64,000 bases of DNA from Diphasiastrum complanatum (GCA_029204225.1 CM055098.1:3225106-3289105), one strand, 5' to 3'. Shown: positions 21,866 through 32,878, counted from the stretch's first letter. Numbers and translations: made by a program. The notes: a model not told the origin generated them from the sequence alone.

Positions 21866-24800
21866 CTATCCAAGACAAAAGCTTCAAATAATGATTAAGA
21901 ATTAAGAAGGGCATGCACTTTCAAAAAAAATCCTTTTTGCAATAAACTAACTATAAGACAACTTTAAAACAACCAAGCTATAGCTCTCTAAGTTTTAAAC
22001 AAGGAAATGCTATTTTTGGCAAAATTGTGACCCCTAAAAATAATTACATAAGATGAGAAAAAAAACATGATTCAATGAATGAAATCAAACACAAAAAAGC
22101 AATAATCAAAGAACTAAAAAATCAGTGAGTAGAAAAACAGCATGCTCAATGACCAAAACATAAGAAATTGATGAAAGATAGAGAGACAGCTCAATAAATT
22201 GAAAATATAAAATGGCATATTTAGCTTGAAGCACAAATTTTCAAATGTTCAATTTTTCTTTTTAAGTGCTTATCATATATGTCTTGCCCGATTGAAACTG
22301 AGTAGCTAGCTGAAGATGGAGCCAGCTGTTGCGAGACGACCACAATCTCTATATAATTTCTTCAAGGTTGTATTGAAGCATACTAAACAAGAAATAATGT
22401 GCACAAATGAAAAAACAGGCAAGTAATTGTTAGAACATAATGTAATTTCTAACATTGTGTACTTCCATGGAATGTTTTATGTATAAACATCGTGCTTCAA
22501 TCACATGCATACATCAATGACCAAAGTTGATGTACATGTTATTGTGTCTTCCTATTGTAATGAGGAGCTTGTAAAGGAGATCGTGACCAGAAGTATAGGA
22601 CCCTAACAAGCAAATAAAACCATTGCTTGTACAATGATTCCCAACAAAGCAAAGATAAAGAATTGCAGAATTCAATTGGGCTTTCTCCAAAATCATCAAG
22701 ATATGAACATATGGCAGAACAAAGCTTTGAAGTGTTGACCAATGAAGAGTCAATGATAGCATTTTGAGTAGCCATTTAAAAACATCATGTTTTAAGGCTG
22801 GTTATCCAAGGTTACTACACTCCCATCTGCTTGATAGGGTTAACTAGTTGTGAAGTGGTGAGGACCTAAACAACCCCCTTGTTCACTCAAAAGATCCATT
22901 GATAAAGTGCTTGCCTCTAACTTCTTAAAAGTAGCAATACCAGAGTACTAGAGAAGTCTTTGACAAAACTAACCAAGAAGCCTGTTATCTTAGGACCCAA
23001 ACAACTGAAATAGCATGTGAATCCATAAAAATGCCCATGAAGATTGGACCCAAACCTTACCTAGAATGATTCCACTTTCCTTCGATGTGCATCATCTCAA
23101 TCCAGGCTCACCATCAGCCATTCAACCATGTTGGTGCTTGCTAGCAAATTCTCCACCCAACCATAACATGCCACAAATACTCAACCAGAGCTAAATCATC
23201 TTCAGGCATGTCCTCTAGTCCATGATCCCTTTGGAAGGCTTAACTTCCCTTCATAGCCGTGAGTCCAGTGTCATTGACACTAAGAGAAATTAGCCTAAAG
23301 GTAGGTAGTTTGAGGTTTATCCTTGCTAGCCTAACTGGACTACAAGCGTCAATCACATGAATTCTTTTAGAGAAAATTCATGAAAATAACTTCTGTGGAA
23401 ATTACATAAATTAGCTGCACAAAATTATGTTCAAGAAGCAAAAATGGTCACACAACTTACTATATATTCCAACTATATTCAAAACCAAACCAAAATCCCT
23501 AACAAAAGCCACATAAAAAGAAAAATATTTTGTCAACAAGTGTAAAACCATTTGGGAGAGTCCAAACATTCCTTAGAAATTATATCATGGAAAGGCATGT
23601 CAATAAGAACATACGGTCAGCCAATACTTGGGAAAAAAGTTACAAAGAATTAGCATGTCTTCTAAAGTGATAGAAAAATAGTAAAGGATTGGAATTTATC
23701 CAAATTCGCAAATTCAACTTGAAAACTTTGTGATGCCATTAGGGAAAGTCTAGAACAAATTATCAATGCAACCAAAGAAGCAAAATGATATATTAAACCT
23801 ATAACATGAAATAAAAAAAAAACTCTTACCCAACAAGCATAACTTATGCTCATCATTACCGAAGGACAAGTTGCAATATGGGTTTAGAGAGAATCCAAAT
23901 TATTTGGGATAGTTGTGGTACTAACCAAGAGGTAATAATCGACAAGAACAATTTCAAAATAAGACAAAAAGAAACAAGAAACTAAAAGCAATAACGTGGA
24001 ACTTAAATTGTCAATAAGAGTTAACATAAGATATACGATGCAATAAACTAGATCACTAAATACCATGACTGAAGATTTCACAAGACTATTCACTCAATCC
24101 TTTAACTAGTAGATGATTATTGGCGCACATCCCCATCACTTTCTATTGCTCCACATGTTAACAATCAAGAAAGACAATGGAGTATGATAAGTGTCCAAAT
24201 ACAAACTAGGAGACCAGATAGATCTTCTATTTACCATGCCAAAGACACAAGCAAGGAGCCATGATGATTTGACCATAAGCATTGTGTAGCCCATGAATGC
24301 AAGACCACCATAAAGTATAGAATCACCAATGTCACAATGAGTACATTATTCATCTTATTGTTAGTTTTTGGTACAAGGAAACATTGATAAATAAACTTCT
24401 CAGCTAAATAGTTCTTGTTCTTTCATTTTCAAATGATGGAACTAGCCTATCACTCTAATACATTGCCATGTGCGTTACTACGTCTAGTTCTCTCGTACCC
24501 AAAGTTCATACAAAAAGATCGTAGAGGCAAAATATAAAGTGTGAGTTTGTAGCAATAGGTGGTAACACAAGAAGAAAAGCAATTCCATAGACTCTATATT
24601 TCCTCGAGTATTTCTAAAACTTAGCTCCACAAATAATTGGAGATCACAAAGAGCTATCTCTCAATGTTCTTGTTTCTCCATGATTGAAGGCACATCAACT
24701 AAGGCCACATAGTCGTCAAGTTATAGTCTCCCAAACACAAGCTTGAAGAACTACATAAGAAAAATCATCCTTTCTTGTTTTAAGACATCAAGAAGCATAA

Positions 24801-25247
24801 GCGTGTAAGGAGTAGATAGTGTCTACGACACCAAATCTATAGTACTATATAGCAAATTTTAGACATGTGATGCACTCTATAAATGTTGAGTCTATTTATT
24901 TATGAAAATAGTCTTCTTGATTCAAAACCTAAATTTTGACTTGATTGCATATAAAGTAGTGCTAGAGATTACTTACAATAAACTAACAAACTTTAAAAGA
25001 GGCAAAATATTCAAAGACAAATTTCAAACAAAGGGTTCCAAACAAACGTTTACAGCATTTCAAATGTAGTACGACTGCCAAAAAACACCCATATAGAAAA
25101 TACAATGGCGTTGTTGCATCTAAAATGGCATAAAATAGTCAGCAATGAGAAACATAAAAACAAAAGTTGAAGTTGATAAAAGCTAAGACCTATCTCACTT
25201 ATGCTTGTGTAATAATTTTTAATAGAGAAGCAAATGATCTTGCTTAC
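21866..25247 (-). other. Probable intron of the Rab-GAP-like gene (3,382 bp)
   Basis: AT-rich, with no transposon domain and no convincing open frame on either strand. It lies between a donor GTAAGC (25247) and an acceptor TAG (21866-21867) that join two exons in phase. Its base composition is clearly lower in GC than that of the flanking transposons. Confidence 0.55.
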
Positions 25248-25398
25248 CACCTGCTCTCCCTTGGCATTTTGATCCATACTTTCATCAATTTCATGACCTC
25301 CTACATTAGAACTTGAAGCCGATTCTTTGATCCCAGATAAAGAGTCTCCCTTTCTACTAAGTAATACCTTTCCAGGAAAAGACCTTCCACTAAGTAAC
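25248..25398 (-). CDS. Host-gene exon upstream in the Rab-GAP-like gene
   Basis: Minus strand: acceptor TTGAGCACAG|GTTACTT and donor CAGGTG|GTAAGC bound a 151-bp open exon. It encodes a hydrophilic, Ser-rich segment: LLSGRSFPGKVLLSRKGDSL, then GIKESASSSNVGGHEIDES and MDQNAKGEQV. Its end is in phase with the exon at 21865, giving ...GEQV-VDSHING.... It starts one base before a codon boundary, so another exon must lie upstream, yet none is seen up to 64000. The disordered character fits the region ahead of a TBC domain. The exon call rests on splice sites, the open frame and phase agreement. Confidence 0.55.
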
Positions 25399-26406
25399 CT
25401 GTGCTCAAAACATCAAGAATGTGAGTTGTTTGATATGGAAAAGTTTTGCATTGTAATAATCTAGTTGCTTGTACCCCAAATATAGATTGTTAATCCAAGG
25501 CTTCTTTTTTCATATCGAAGTCTAGAGTGTAATTCCACTCGGGCATACATGGACATTCAAAAAAATTTGACTGCTTGATAGACTATGTAGGAGAGAGAGA
25601 TTCATGAAAAAAGGAGATGGTGAAATTAGTTCAATCATTAGCACCAAATAAAAATGCACATCATAGCATGTAACAGCATCAATAAGGGTACTTCTAAACA
25701 AAATAGAAACATAAAAACTACCACAACATACATGTGGATTGAAAATTATTAACTAATATATGCACTCGATCTTGATGTGACCATACTAACATGAATATGA
25801 GATCATTCATATACTAATTTACACACTCTTGTTAGAATATATACATGTGTACATATCTAAGTTGCATCGAAACGATGTTTTGGAAGCATAGCGTTCCGGA
25901 CCATCGAAACAAACCAAAAGCCCTAAATTCTTTTAATTACAGTCAGTGGAACCCTATTAGGAGGCATGCTTTAGGAGCAATGGTAGGTTTCAAAATCTAG
26001 AGAATTCAATTGTACGCAACACATCTGCCAGGTTAGTGATTCCTTGTCATACCTTCTCACTGATATCCAAACCCAAGCTTGCATGTTAAAAATCTAGAAT
26101 GTTGAGGAAAGAGTGCTGCCAAGAGAGTATAGCAATTCGCGAATCGCGATTCCCTGCCCAGAATCGCCCAAAAAAAATATTTACTTTCAGAAATTCTTCT
26201 GTGACCTAAAATGAACATTTTCAGGTTCATTTCAGGTCCAAAAAAAATTCTGAACCTACTGTAATCATAATCGCTTGTTCTTCTCTCTCTCTACTGATAC
26301 CCATATTGCCTGGTTTTTTGTTCAAAAAACAAAACAGCAAATCTGGGCGAATCGTTGTTATTTTTTATAGCGATTCTAGAATCGCAATTCTAGAACGGGG
26401 GGTGCA

Positions 26407-26410
<4 letters not shown>
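25399..26410. other. AT-rich segment; probable intron and decayed repeat
   Basis: No gene is seen. 26135-26400 holds inverted words (GAATCGCGATTC, AGAATCGCCC, GCGATTCTAGAATCGC) and the phrase CTGATACCCATATTG, which recurs at 26585 (reversed), 27113 and 51193. This suggests the edge of a decayed repeat. Confidence 0.4.

Positions 26411-26456
<46 letters not shown>
26411..26456. repeat. (TA)n tract at the left end of a hAT-1-type element
   Basis: About 23 TA units end in ATATATCATAG, the terminal word of the hAT-1 type 2 end. Confidence 0.9.
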
Positions 26457-26458
<2 letters not shown>

Positions 26459-26577
26459 TAGTGGCACGTGGTACCGCCATTATGGTGCCGCCCAAAAATC
26501 CGCGGTGCCAAGGCGGCACCATTTTTTAATTTTTTTTTTTTTTAAAAATTAATTTTTTTTTTTCAAAAAAATTTAGT

Positions 26578-27132
26578 GGGCAATATGGGTATCAGCTTGA
26601 AGCTCTTGACGAGAGCGGTGCATTTATGCAGGTTGCCGGTGCTTTCAGCTACAAATTGTGTTAGACAACTAAATAATGCACCTCTCAGTTTAGTAGTCAC
26701 TAGTTAACCGTGAGCTCAGATCTGTAAGGCCCCCGTTATGAGGAGAAGCCATTACGGAGCACGGTTGTTAGTATAGGGTCTACTGTGAGACCATGATGGT
26801 TATGAGATGACTAGATTACAGTTTCTATATAGCAGCAAGTCTTGGAGGGTTCGGCGGGCGGTAGCCCCCCGAGAAACAGGGGGTCCGGGGGGCGGTAGCC
26901 CCCCGGCAGGGGGTTTGGGGGGCAGAGGCCCCCAAAGGCGGGGTCCGGGGGCAGAGCCCCCCCGGCGGTACGACCTCTTCATGATTTGGGGTTTGACTCC
27001 CTGAGCGAAAACACACTTTTTGGTGTTTTGCATCCCCTTGGTCCTTTGGCTGTTCGCTCTCGTCAGAACCGGCAACCTGTATAAATGCACTGCTCTCGTC
27101 AACAACTTCAAGCTGATACCCATATTGCCCAC
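26578..27132. repeat. Nested inverted repeats (about 62 bp arms)
   Basis: 26578-26639 and the reverse complement of about 27071-27132 agree over about 62 bases with a few mismatches. Both begin GGGCAATATGGGTATCAGCT and end GGTTGCCGG. The pair encloses about 430 bp, as a foldback or MITE-like insertion would. Confidence 0.75.
26825..26970. repeat. GC-rich short palindromic repeat block, copy 1
   Basis: Four imperfect units of the form GGGGGTNNGGGGGGCGGTAGCC with complementary CCCCCC runs stand in tandem, followed by CTCTTCATGATTTGG and GAAAACACACTTTTTGGTGT. The same block and the same following words occur at 50825-51030. Confidence 0.85.
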
Positions 27133-27179
27133 TTGATTTTATTTTATTTTTTTAAATTAAAAAAAATATTAAAAAAAAG

Positions 27180-27375
27180 ATATTATATATTATGGTACCG
27201 CGGATCAGTATGGATCCACGGTACCAGTATGGATCCGCGGATCCTGGTACCGCTGGATCTATGATATATATATCATAGTGGCACGTGGTACCGCCATTAT
27301 GGTACCGCGGTACCATAATGGTGGTACCGCGGTTATGGTGCCGCCCTCAAACCAGCGGTACCAGGGCGGCACCAC
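27180..27375. repeat. GGTACC-rich palindromic subterminal repeats
   Basis: Overlapping palindromes (GGTACCGCGG, ATGGATCCGCGGATCC, ACCATAATGGTGGTACCGCGG in part) cover the right end of the small element and the left end of copy A. Similar arrays sit at 38930-39195 and 51264-51360. In hAT elements such subterminal repeats usually bind transposase; here that is inference. Confidence 0.7.
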
Positions 27376-27529
27376 AAAAATAATATTTTTTATTTTTATG
27401 TTTATTTTTTAAAAAAAAAGCCGTTTTAACAGGCTAAAACTAGGTAAAAACTTCAGGAAAAAAAAGGCGTACGGTTTAGAAAAAAGATGTTACTATACAG
27501 GGGGACTGTACTGGGGGCACTGTGGGAGA

Positions 27530-27858
27530 GCATACCTGGTGGTCAATGGGAGTGCAGCATGTGGGGGGGCAGCAAATCCGGATAGGTACACCGTCACATT
27601 GGCACTGTGGGGGAGCAGACCACGGACCCAATCGGAGTGCAGCATGTGGGGGAGCAATACATGGGGCAGGTACAGTAGCACATGGGCACTGTGGAGGAGC
27701 AGACCATGGACCCAATTGGAGTGCAGCATGTGGGGGATCAATACATGGGGCAGGTACAGTAGCACATGGGCACTGTGGAGGAGCAGACCATGGACCCAAT
27801 CGGAGTGCAGCATGTGGGGGAGCAATACATGGGGCAGGTACAGTAGCACATGGGATCA
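27530..27858. repeat. 84-bp minisatellite (about 3.6 units)
   Basis: The phrase GAGGAGCAGACCATGGACCC recurs with 84-bp spacing (about 27608, 27692, 27776), together with GGGGCAGGTACAGTAGCACA. Because 84 is a multiple of three, several frames stay open across it. I regard those frames as incidental. It lies between the left end of hAT-1 copy A and its small gene. Confidence 0.85.
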
Positions 27859-27899
27859 TCAACAAAAGCAAATTGGGAAACAGGTTGTGGGGTTAAATA

Positions 27900-28030
27900 G
27901 GCACTCACGAGACAGTGAGAGAGCCAGTGAGAGGCTGTGAGAGGCATTGTGAGAGGCTGTCACAGACCGAGTGAGAGGCTGTGAGAGAGCCAGTGACAGC
28001 CATTGAGAGGATGTGAGAGGCTGTGAGGGT
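27900..28030. repeat. Short degenerate repeats (GTGAGAGGCTGTGAGAG)
   Basis: Words of about 8-16 bases such as GTGAGAGGCTGTGAGA and GAGAGCCAGTGA alternate across 130 bases just upstream of the small gene, in its presumed promoter or 5' UTR. Confidence 0.7.
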
Positions 28031-28056
28031 CATTTCGAGCAACAAGGTGTCGTGAG

Positions 28057-28401
28057 ATGGCGGAGGGCGAAGCCAGGAGGACGCTCGAGGAAGATGTCCG
28101 AAGGCACAACGAAAGGCATCGGAAGCAAGAGGCAGACATTGCAGAGATGCTGCGAGAGACACGGCAGAGACACCCAGAGCTGCAGATCCCCGCCCCCGCT
28201 GTGGCCCCCGCCCCCTCTATCGAGCGGGATTTGGATGAGCAGATCGGAATGAACTTCACATGACGGCAGCTCATCATGGTCAGGGAAAGGGCTGCCCGCC
28301 GTCGGGCTGACCAGGAGATAACTCGAGCTAACCGGGAGGCAGAGCGAGAGCGACAAAACAATGCTCCTGACGAGGGCGAGGAGTCAGTCGAGGATCCATA
28401 G
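28057..28401 (+). pseudogene. Small coiled-coil protein gene carried by hAT-1, copy A (one nonsense codon)
   Basis: ATG at 28057, a TGA at 28261-28263, and the same frame continuing to TAG at 28399-28401 (114 codons). The product is charged and helical: EARRTLEEDVRRHNERHRKQ, EADIAEMLRETRQRHPEL, a short Pro/Ala hinge (IPAPAVAPAPS), DLDEQIGMNF, then RERAARRRADQE and an acidic end EGEESVEDP. The second copy (43799-44143) has CGA (Arg) in place of this TGA but carries its own stop elsewhere. It points toward the transposase gene, tail to tail. I do not recognise the family. A DNA-binding or accessory role like the second genes of some plant transposons is conceivable but unproven. Confidence 0.6.
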
Positions 28402-28898
28402 GAATGTTTAGCATAGATGGGGTCTAGCCGTATGTGGCTGACTGTTGTTATGCAATGTTCATCAGTAGATGAGGCAGCATTTAGTGTCTAGCATAGTGTA
28501 AAGGACAGCCCCAGCCGTATGCGGCGGGAATACGTATTGTAATTTTGATACATCTGATAAATTAATGTACGGTGTGTTTTTTGTGCTATGCGTGCCTTGT
28601 GTATTGCAATCTGATGTATGTGTTTATGAAATGCTATCAGGGGGGTTGTATTTCTGTGTTCTGCATATGCTCTCAATCTCTGTAGTGAAAACTAATTGAA
28701 AACACGCACACACCATTTGAAGTAACACAGCAAGTAGAACATCACAATTACAAATTGACAAATACACATTGTGCAATGAATAGAATACGTCCAACACTAA
28801 ATATAATATGAAAAATGGTCTGAATACAGTGTTCGACCATCTGGTCGCCAAACATGGAACATGATATCAAACTGCTGAAAGTAAAATGACAGAGCTAC
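28402..28898. other. Convergent 3' region of hAT-1 copy A
   Basis: A non-coding stretch shared (inverted) with 43301-43798 of copy B. It serves as the 3' region for both the small gene and the transposase. GCTAC at 28894-28898 is the target duplication of the chromovirus. Confidence 0.6.
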
Positions 28899-29256
28899 TG
28901 TAACAGATCCTAACACCACAGTAGGGCAAACACTAACTGATTCACCAAACCTTGCCTACTCCCTGATATAGAGTAAGCCCCTCCTAGCCCAGTGTGAGGA
29001 CTGGTAGCATGCTACTGCCAAGTGTCGGCCACGTGGCACTGACGTGGCCGACTGCACGTCGGGACCCAACTGGGGGCCCTGTCCTGCTGACAGGGTCCCT
29101 ATGCTGTCTTAGGCCCGCCATGGCTACGGACCGTGCTGGGGCACACTACTCACACTGTCTTGCCCTGTTGGTCATGTACGCTGGACACGACCCTGACTGT
29201 GGTATTTGACCTATCTGTGTTCTCTAGGATTCGGCACTGGTTACGAGCTCGTAACA
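28899..29256 (-). repeat. Chromovirus 1 3' LTR
   Basis: It matches 34195-34552 over all 358 bases with about 14 substitutions. Plus-strand ends are TGTAACAGATCC and GAGCTCGTAACA. The same LTR with the same length flanks the element at 58023. Confidence 0.95.
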
Positions 29257-29272
29257 CTCCCTCCCCCTTAAG
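29257..29272 (-). other. Polypurine tract of chromovirus 1
   Basis: The minus strand reads AAGGGGGAGGGAG directly before the 3' LTR, the expected primer for second-strand synthesis. Confidence 0.75.
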
Positions 29273-30121
29273 AACCGTCTTGGTCCTCTAAGACAAAGTC
29301 TGGAAAAATCTTGCGAAGGACGCTGCCTCTTTCCCAAGTGGCATTCTCAACAGGCTGATCATTCCACTTAACCAGATATTCTCGGTATAGAGTATGACGA
29401 GTCTGCGTCTCTCTACTATCAAGAATCTCCTCTGGTTCATGTGGAGGTTGTTGAGGATCCAATGGGAGAACTAGAACACTGTCCCCTACCAGATTATCTG
29501 ATCTGGTTAAGGCTTTTCGTAACTGACTTACATGAAAGACTGGAAAAACCTTACTGCTGTGTGGGAGTTTTAGTTCATAGGTGACCTCGCCTAGTCTCCT
29601 ACTGATGGTAAAGGGACCACAATACCTTGGAGACAACTTAGCACACACTCTGATTTGAGGGTTTTAGAGTCAACTGGGACTCTCAAGTAGACTTTCTCAC
29701 CAGTGGAGAACTGCACATCCCGTCTGTGTGGATCTGCATAATGCCTGGCTCGATCCTGGGATTGTCTAATGCTACGCTTAGCATGTTCTATCATCTGGTT
29801 TAGGTCTTCTAAAAAGTTTCTGGCTGCTTCAACTTTTTCTTGTTTAAACCGTACATCTGTGGGTGAGCGTGGCTGAAAACCGTACATCAGCATAAATGGG
29901 CTGTATCCCATAGCTGAATGTTTGGTACTGTTGTAAGCAAACTCTAATATGGAGAGATACTCCTCCCAATTAGTCTGCCTCTTGCTGACGTATGCACGAA
30001 GCATATCCTCCAGCACTTGATTTACCCTTTCTGTTTGACCGTCCGTCTGTGGATGGTCGGTGGTACTCATATTAAGTTTAGTATGGAGATGATGGAATAC
30101 TGCCCTCCAAAAATTTCCAGT
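29268..30121 (-). pseudogene. Chromovirus 1 integrase C-terminal half and chromodomain
   Basis: The frame starts with NFWRAVFHHLHTKLNMSTTD and HPQTDGQTERVNQVLEDML (integrase core with the catalytic Glu region). It continues with KQTNWEEYLSILEFAYNSTKH. A one-base loss near 29645 shifts the frame before PRYCGPFTISRRLGEVTYEL. The end is a chromodomain-like segment, EEILDSRETQTRHTLYREYL followed by VKWNDQPVENATWE, which defines chromoviruses and is thought to guide integration to modified chromatin. Stop at 29268, 12 bases from the LTR. Confidence 0.88.
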
Positions 30122-30124
30122 AAA

Positions 30125-32557
30125 CTAACTGTCCCGATCGCTGACTATGCCGGAAGGTAGACCGTACAATTTAAATAGCCCGTCTACAAACAACCTCGCT
30201 AACTCTGGAGCTCTAACGGTTGTTTTGGTCGGAATAAAATGAGCCATTTTGGTCAGACGGTCAACTGTGACCCATATAGCGTCATTACCCTTTTGGGTTT
30301 TAGGCAGGCCTACTATAAAATCCATGGAGATACTCTCCCATTTACCAGCTGGTATTTCTAAGGGATGCAACAACCCTCCTGCCCTTAAACGCTCTGCTTT
30401 ATTTACTTGACATTTCTGGCAACCGGTTACATACTGGTGGACGTCCTTTTTCATACTGGGCCAGAAAAATTGCCTACGAAGAAGCTCATAGGTCTTCTGT
30501 ATGCCTGGGTGTCCCGCGCTAGGATTGTCATGACATTCATATAGGACCTGCTGCCTATAATCCTCTGAATTGGGGACACATACTCTATCTCTATAGAGCA
30601 AGTACTCATCCTGAATGGAATACTGTTTCCATTTGAATCCTTGAGTCAACTGACCCTCAACCACAGGGGTTTGCTTGGGTAATACAGGCTCAGAATCCTC
30701 AACGTCATCTGACGACGTATATCCGAACTCATCATCATCCTCAACGGAAGCTGCCGTATTCTTGGATGAACTGGCACCAGCCCCGGGAACTGGTTCTGGA
30801 GTCTGTAACTGTCTGTTCTGGACTGAGTTCCAGATAATAGAGAAGAATGCATCATGCTGGCATTTCCCTCTCAAGGACTCGAGTAACTCATTACGAATCT
30901 GAGTAAAACTCAGCTCGTTTATCATAGGCATTCTGCTAAGGGCATCTGCTACTGTATTGAATTTTCCACGCCTATATCTGATAGACATGTCAAACTCTTG
31001 CATCAACTCTGCCCAACGAGCTTTCCGACCTCTAAGCTCAGGTTGATTGCAAAGGTATCTGAGACTCTCATGGTCTGTCAGGACCTCAAAGTTGGCACCA
31101 TACAAATAATGCCTCCAAGTCTTAAGGGCATGGACTATAGAAAAGAGTTCCTTTTCATAGGCACTGTACCTAATCTGAGCTGGCTCGAGTTTTTTACTCT
31201 CGAACGCAACTGGTCGTCCACCCTGAGTTAGCACAGCGCCTACTGCAAAGTCGCTAGCATCTGTTTCGACCACAAATGGCTGATTGGGGTCGACGACTTT
31301 TAAGACTGGTGCTGTAGCTAAGGCTGTTTTGAGAGCATCAAAGCTCTCCTGTTGTGCGGACTCCCAAATGAACTCCTTTCCCTTCCCCTTAAGAAGATTT
31401 GTCATAGGGACTGCTATCTGAGCATATTCCTTGACAAATCGTCTGTAATATCCCGCCAGACCAAGAAAGATTTGAAGTTCCAAAATATTCTGAGGTCTCA
31501 GCCAACTGAGTATGGCTTTAACCTTATTTGGGTCCATCTTAATCCCATCTGAAGAGATAATGTGACCCAAATATGCTACTTCTTCAACAAAGAATTCACA
31601 CTTGGATTGTTTAGCATAAAGCTTATGCTTTCTGAGCAGTCGAAACACCTTTCTGAGGTGTTTTAGATGTTCCTTCCTCGTTTTGCTGTAGACGAGGATG
31701 TCATCTAAAAATACGACTACAAACTTACCCAAGTATGGTCTGAGGACACTGTTCATCAAGGTCATAAAGGTAGCTGGAGCATTTGTGAGCCCAAATGGCA
31801 TCACCTTAAACTCATAATGACCGTGACGAGTCCTAAAAGCTGTTTTCGAGACATCTTCCGATTTTAAACGGACTTGATGATATCCCGATCTGAGGTCTAT
31901 TTTGCTGAAAAACTTAGCCCCGTCGAGTTGATCAAACAACTCGTCTGCCCGAGGCATAGGGTATTTATTCTTAATTGTGACTTTATTGAGGGCTCTGTAA
32001 TCTACGCAAAGACGCATAGACCCCTCCTCCTTTTTCACCAATAGGATTGGTGAGGCCCATGGTGAACTACTGGTCTGAATTTGGCCTTTCCCAAGATAGT
32101 CTGTTAACTGCCTAGTTATTTCTTCATCTTGTGTTCGGCTGACCCGATAGGGAGGTTTAGAAACATGTGTTGTACCTGGTACTAGGTTTATTACATGATC
32201 TACCTCTCTGCTAGGTGGTAAACCATGTGGCAAATCTTCAGGAAAAACATCTTTAAATTTAGACAATAAAGTTTCTAATTTACTGATTTTCTGCTGAATA
32301 GAACTGGAAATAGAAACTTCAGGAATAAACTGAAAGTCACATAAGAATACCTGATGCTCTTCGTCTCCGATTAGCTGACAGAGCTCTGAACTGCAGACCA
32401 TAGGGCTGTTGGGAACATCATGCTCCCCATGCAACTGGATCTCTCGGCCTTTATGCTGAAAGCTGAGGGTGTTCTCCTGATAGTTTCTGTGGAGGGAAGG
32501 TCCTAAACTGTAGAGCCAATCTCTCCCGAGAACAATATCTGTTCTATCCAGGTCCAT
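30125..32557 (-). CDS. Chromovirus 1 pol: RT, RNase H and integrase N-terminus
   Basis: 810 open codons from ATG 32557. In order: end of the protease region ([17 protein letters not shown]), RT ([44 protein letters not shown], catalytic FLDDILVYS), RNase H of Ty3 type ([25 protein letters not shown]-like [28 protein letters not shown]), an acidic spacer, then integrase zinc region H-H-C-C ([11 protein letters not shown] ... CQKCQVNK) and core start [20 protein letters not shown]. It is cut by a TAG just after VSDRDS, where chromovirus 2 has Lys. Upstream a CAG-to-TAG change (32571-32573) separates it from gag-protease. Confidence 0.9.
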   Translation of the reverse strand: MDLDRTDIVLGRDWLYSLGPSLHRNYQENTLSFQHKGREIQLHGEHDVPNSPMVCSSELCQLIGDEEHQVFLCDFQFIPEVSISSSIQQKISKLETLLSKFKDVFPEDLPHGLPPSREVDHVINLVPGTTHVSKPPYRVSRTQDEEITRQLTDYLGKGQIQTSSSPWASPILLVKKEEGSMRLCVDYRALNKVTIKNKYPMPRADELFDQLDGAKFFSKIDLRSGYHQVRLKSEDVSKTAFRTRHGHYEFKVMPFGLTNAPATFMTLMNSVLRPYLGKFVVVFLDDILVYSKTRKEHLKHLRKVFRLLRKHKLYAKQSKCEFFVEEVAYLGHIISSDGIKMDPNKVKAILSWLRPQNILELQIFLGLAGYYRRFVKEYAQIAVPMTNLLKGKGKEFIWESAQQESFDALKTALATAPVLKVVDPNQPFVVETDASDFAVGAVLTQGGRPVAFESKKLEPAQIRYSAYEKELFSIVHALKTWRHYLYGANFEVLTDHESLRYLCNQPELRGRKARWAELMQEFDMSIRYRRGKFNTVADALSRMPMINELSFTQIRNELLESLRGKCQHDAFFSIIWNSVQNRQLQTPEPVPGAGASSSKNTAASVEDDDEFGYTSSDDVEDSEPVLPKQTPVVEGQLTQGFKWKQYSIQDEYLLYRDRVCVPNSEDYRQQVLYECHDNPSAGHPGIQKTYELLRRQFFWPSMKKDVHQYVTGCQKCQVNKAERLRAGGLLHPLEIPAGKWESISMDFIVGLPKTQKGNDAIWVTVDRLTKMAHFIPTKTTVRAPELARLFVDGLFKLYGLPSGIVSDRDS

Positions 32558-32562
32558 TATCT

Positions 32563-32878
32563 AAAAGTTTATTTCATCTTGGTACCCCTGAATACCAAGA
32601 TTTAACTTACTTACCATAGTTTCCCATATTTTTTTATCTTAACCCTTAGCTAATGAAACTATGTACCTATGCTCACTAGGTACTTCTGGTAGTTTAAGCT
32701 TTTTAACCAGGGTGTAGTTGATGAAATTATGGGTTGCCCCATCATCAACCATAACTCTTACTGACTGGTTACCAACTTTCCCATGCATACGTACTAGGTC
32801 ATGCGGCCCAAAGCTGAAGGGTCTCGCTAGCATTGCAGAGGTCAGCTGGCAACAGTGTTCATGATCTTCATGATACAC
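32563..32878 (-). pseudogene. Chromovirus 1 aspartic protease
   Basis: The frame 32639-32878 carries MLARPFSFGPHDLVRMHGKV then VRVMVDDGATHNFINYTLVK. DDGAT corresponds to the retroviral-type D(S/T)GA active site with Asp-Asp, as in many plant Ty3 elements. A stop (32641) and shifts separate it from gag and RT. Confidence 0.8.

Larger units (their letters stand above)
26457..27268. mobile_element. Non-autonomous hAT-1-type element (about 0.81 kb)
   Basis: The left end reads ATATATCATAGTGGCACGTG then GGTACCGCC; the right end reads GGTACCGCTGGATC then TATGATATATA. Reversed, the right end shares TATATCATAG and GGTACC with the left. The same two ends bound the large element at 27264-39010. Inside lie T/A runs, a second inverted repeat pair and a GC-rich block, but no transposase. 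Confidence 0.55.

Noticed and set aside
22514-25277. Several 60-80-codon frames in the AT-rich 21.9-25.2 kb stretch
   Set aside because: They are hydrophobic AT-rich frames without domains or splice context. The stretch is better explained as the intron between two in-phase exons.
27476-27896. Cys/Pro- and Gly/His-rich repeat proteins on both strands
   Set aside because: They arise from the 84-bp tandem repeat staying in frame. Several frames on both strands are open equally, and no domain or start context supports any one.
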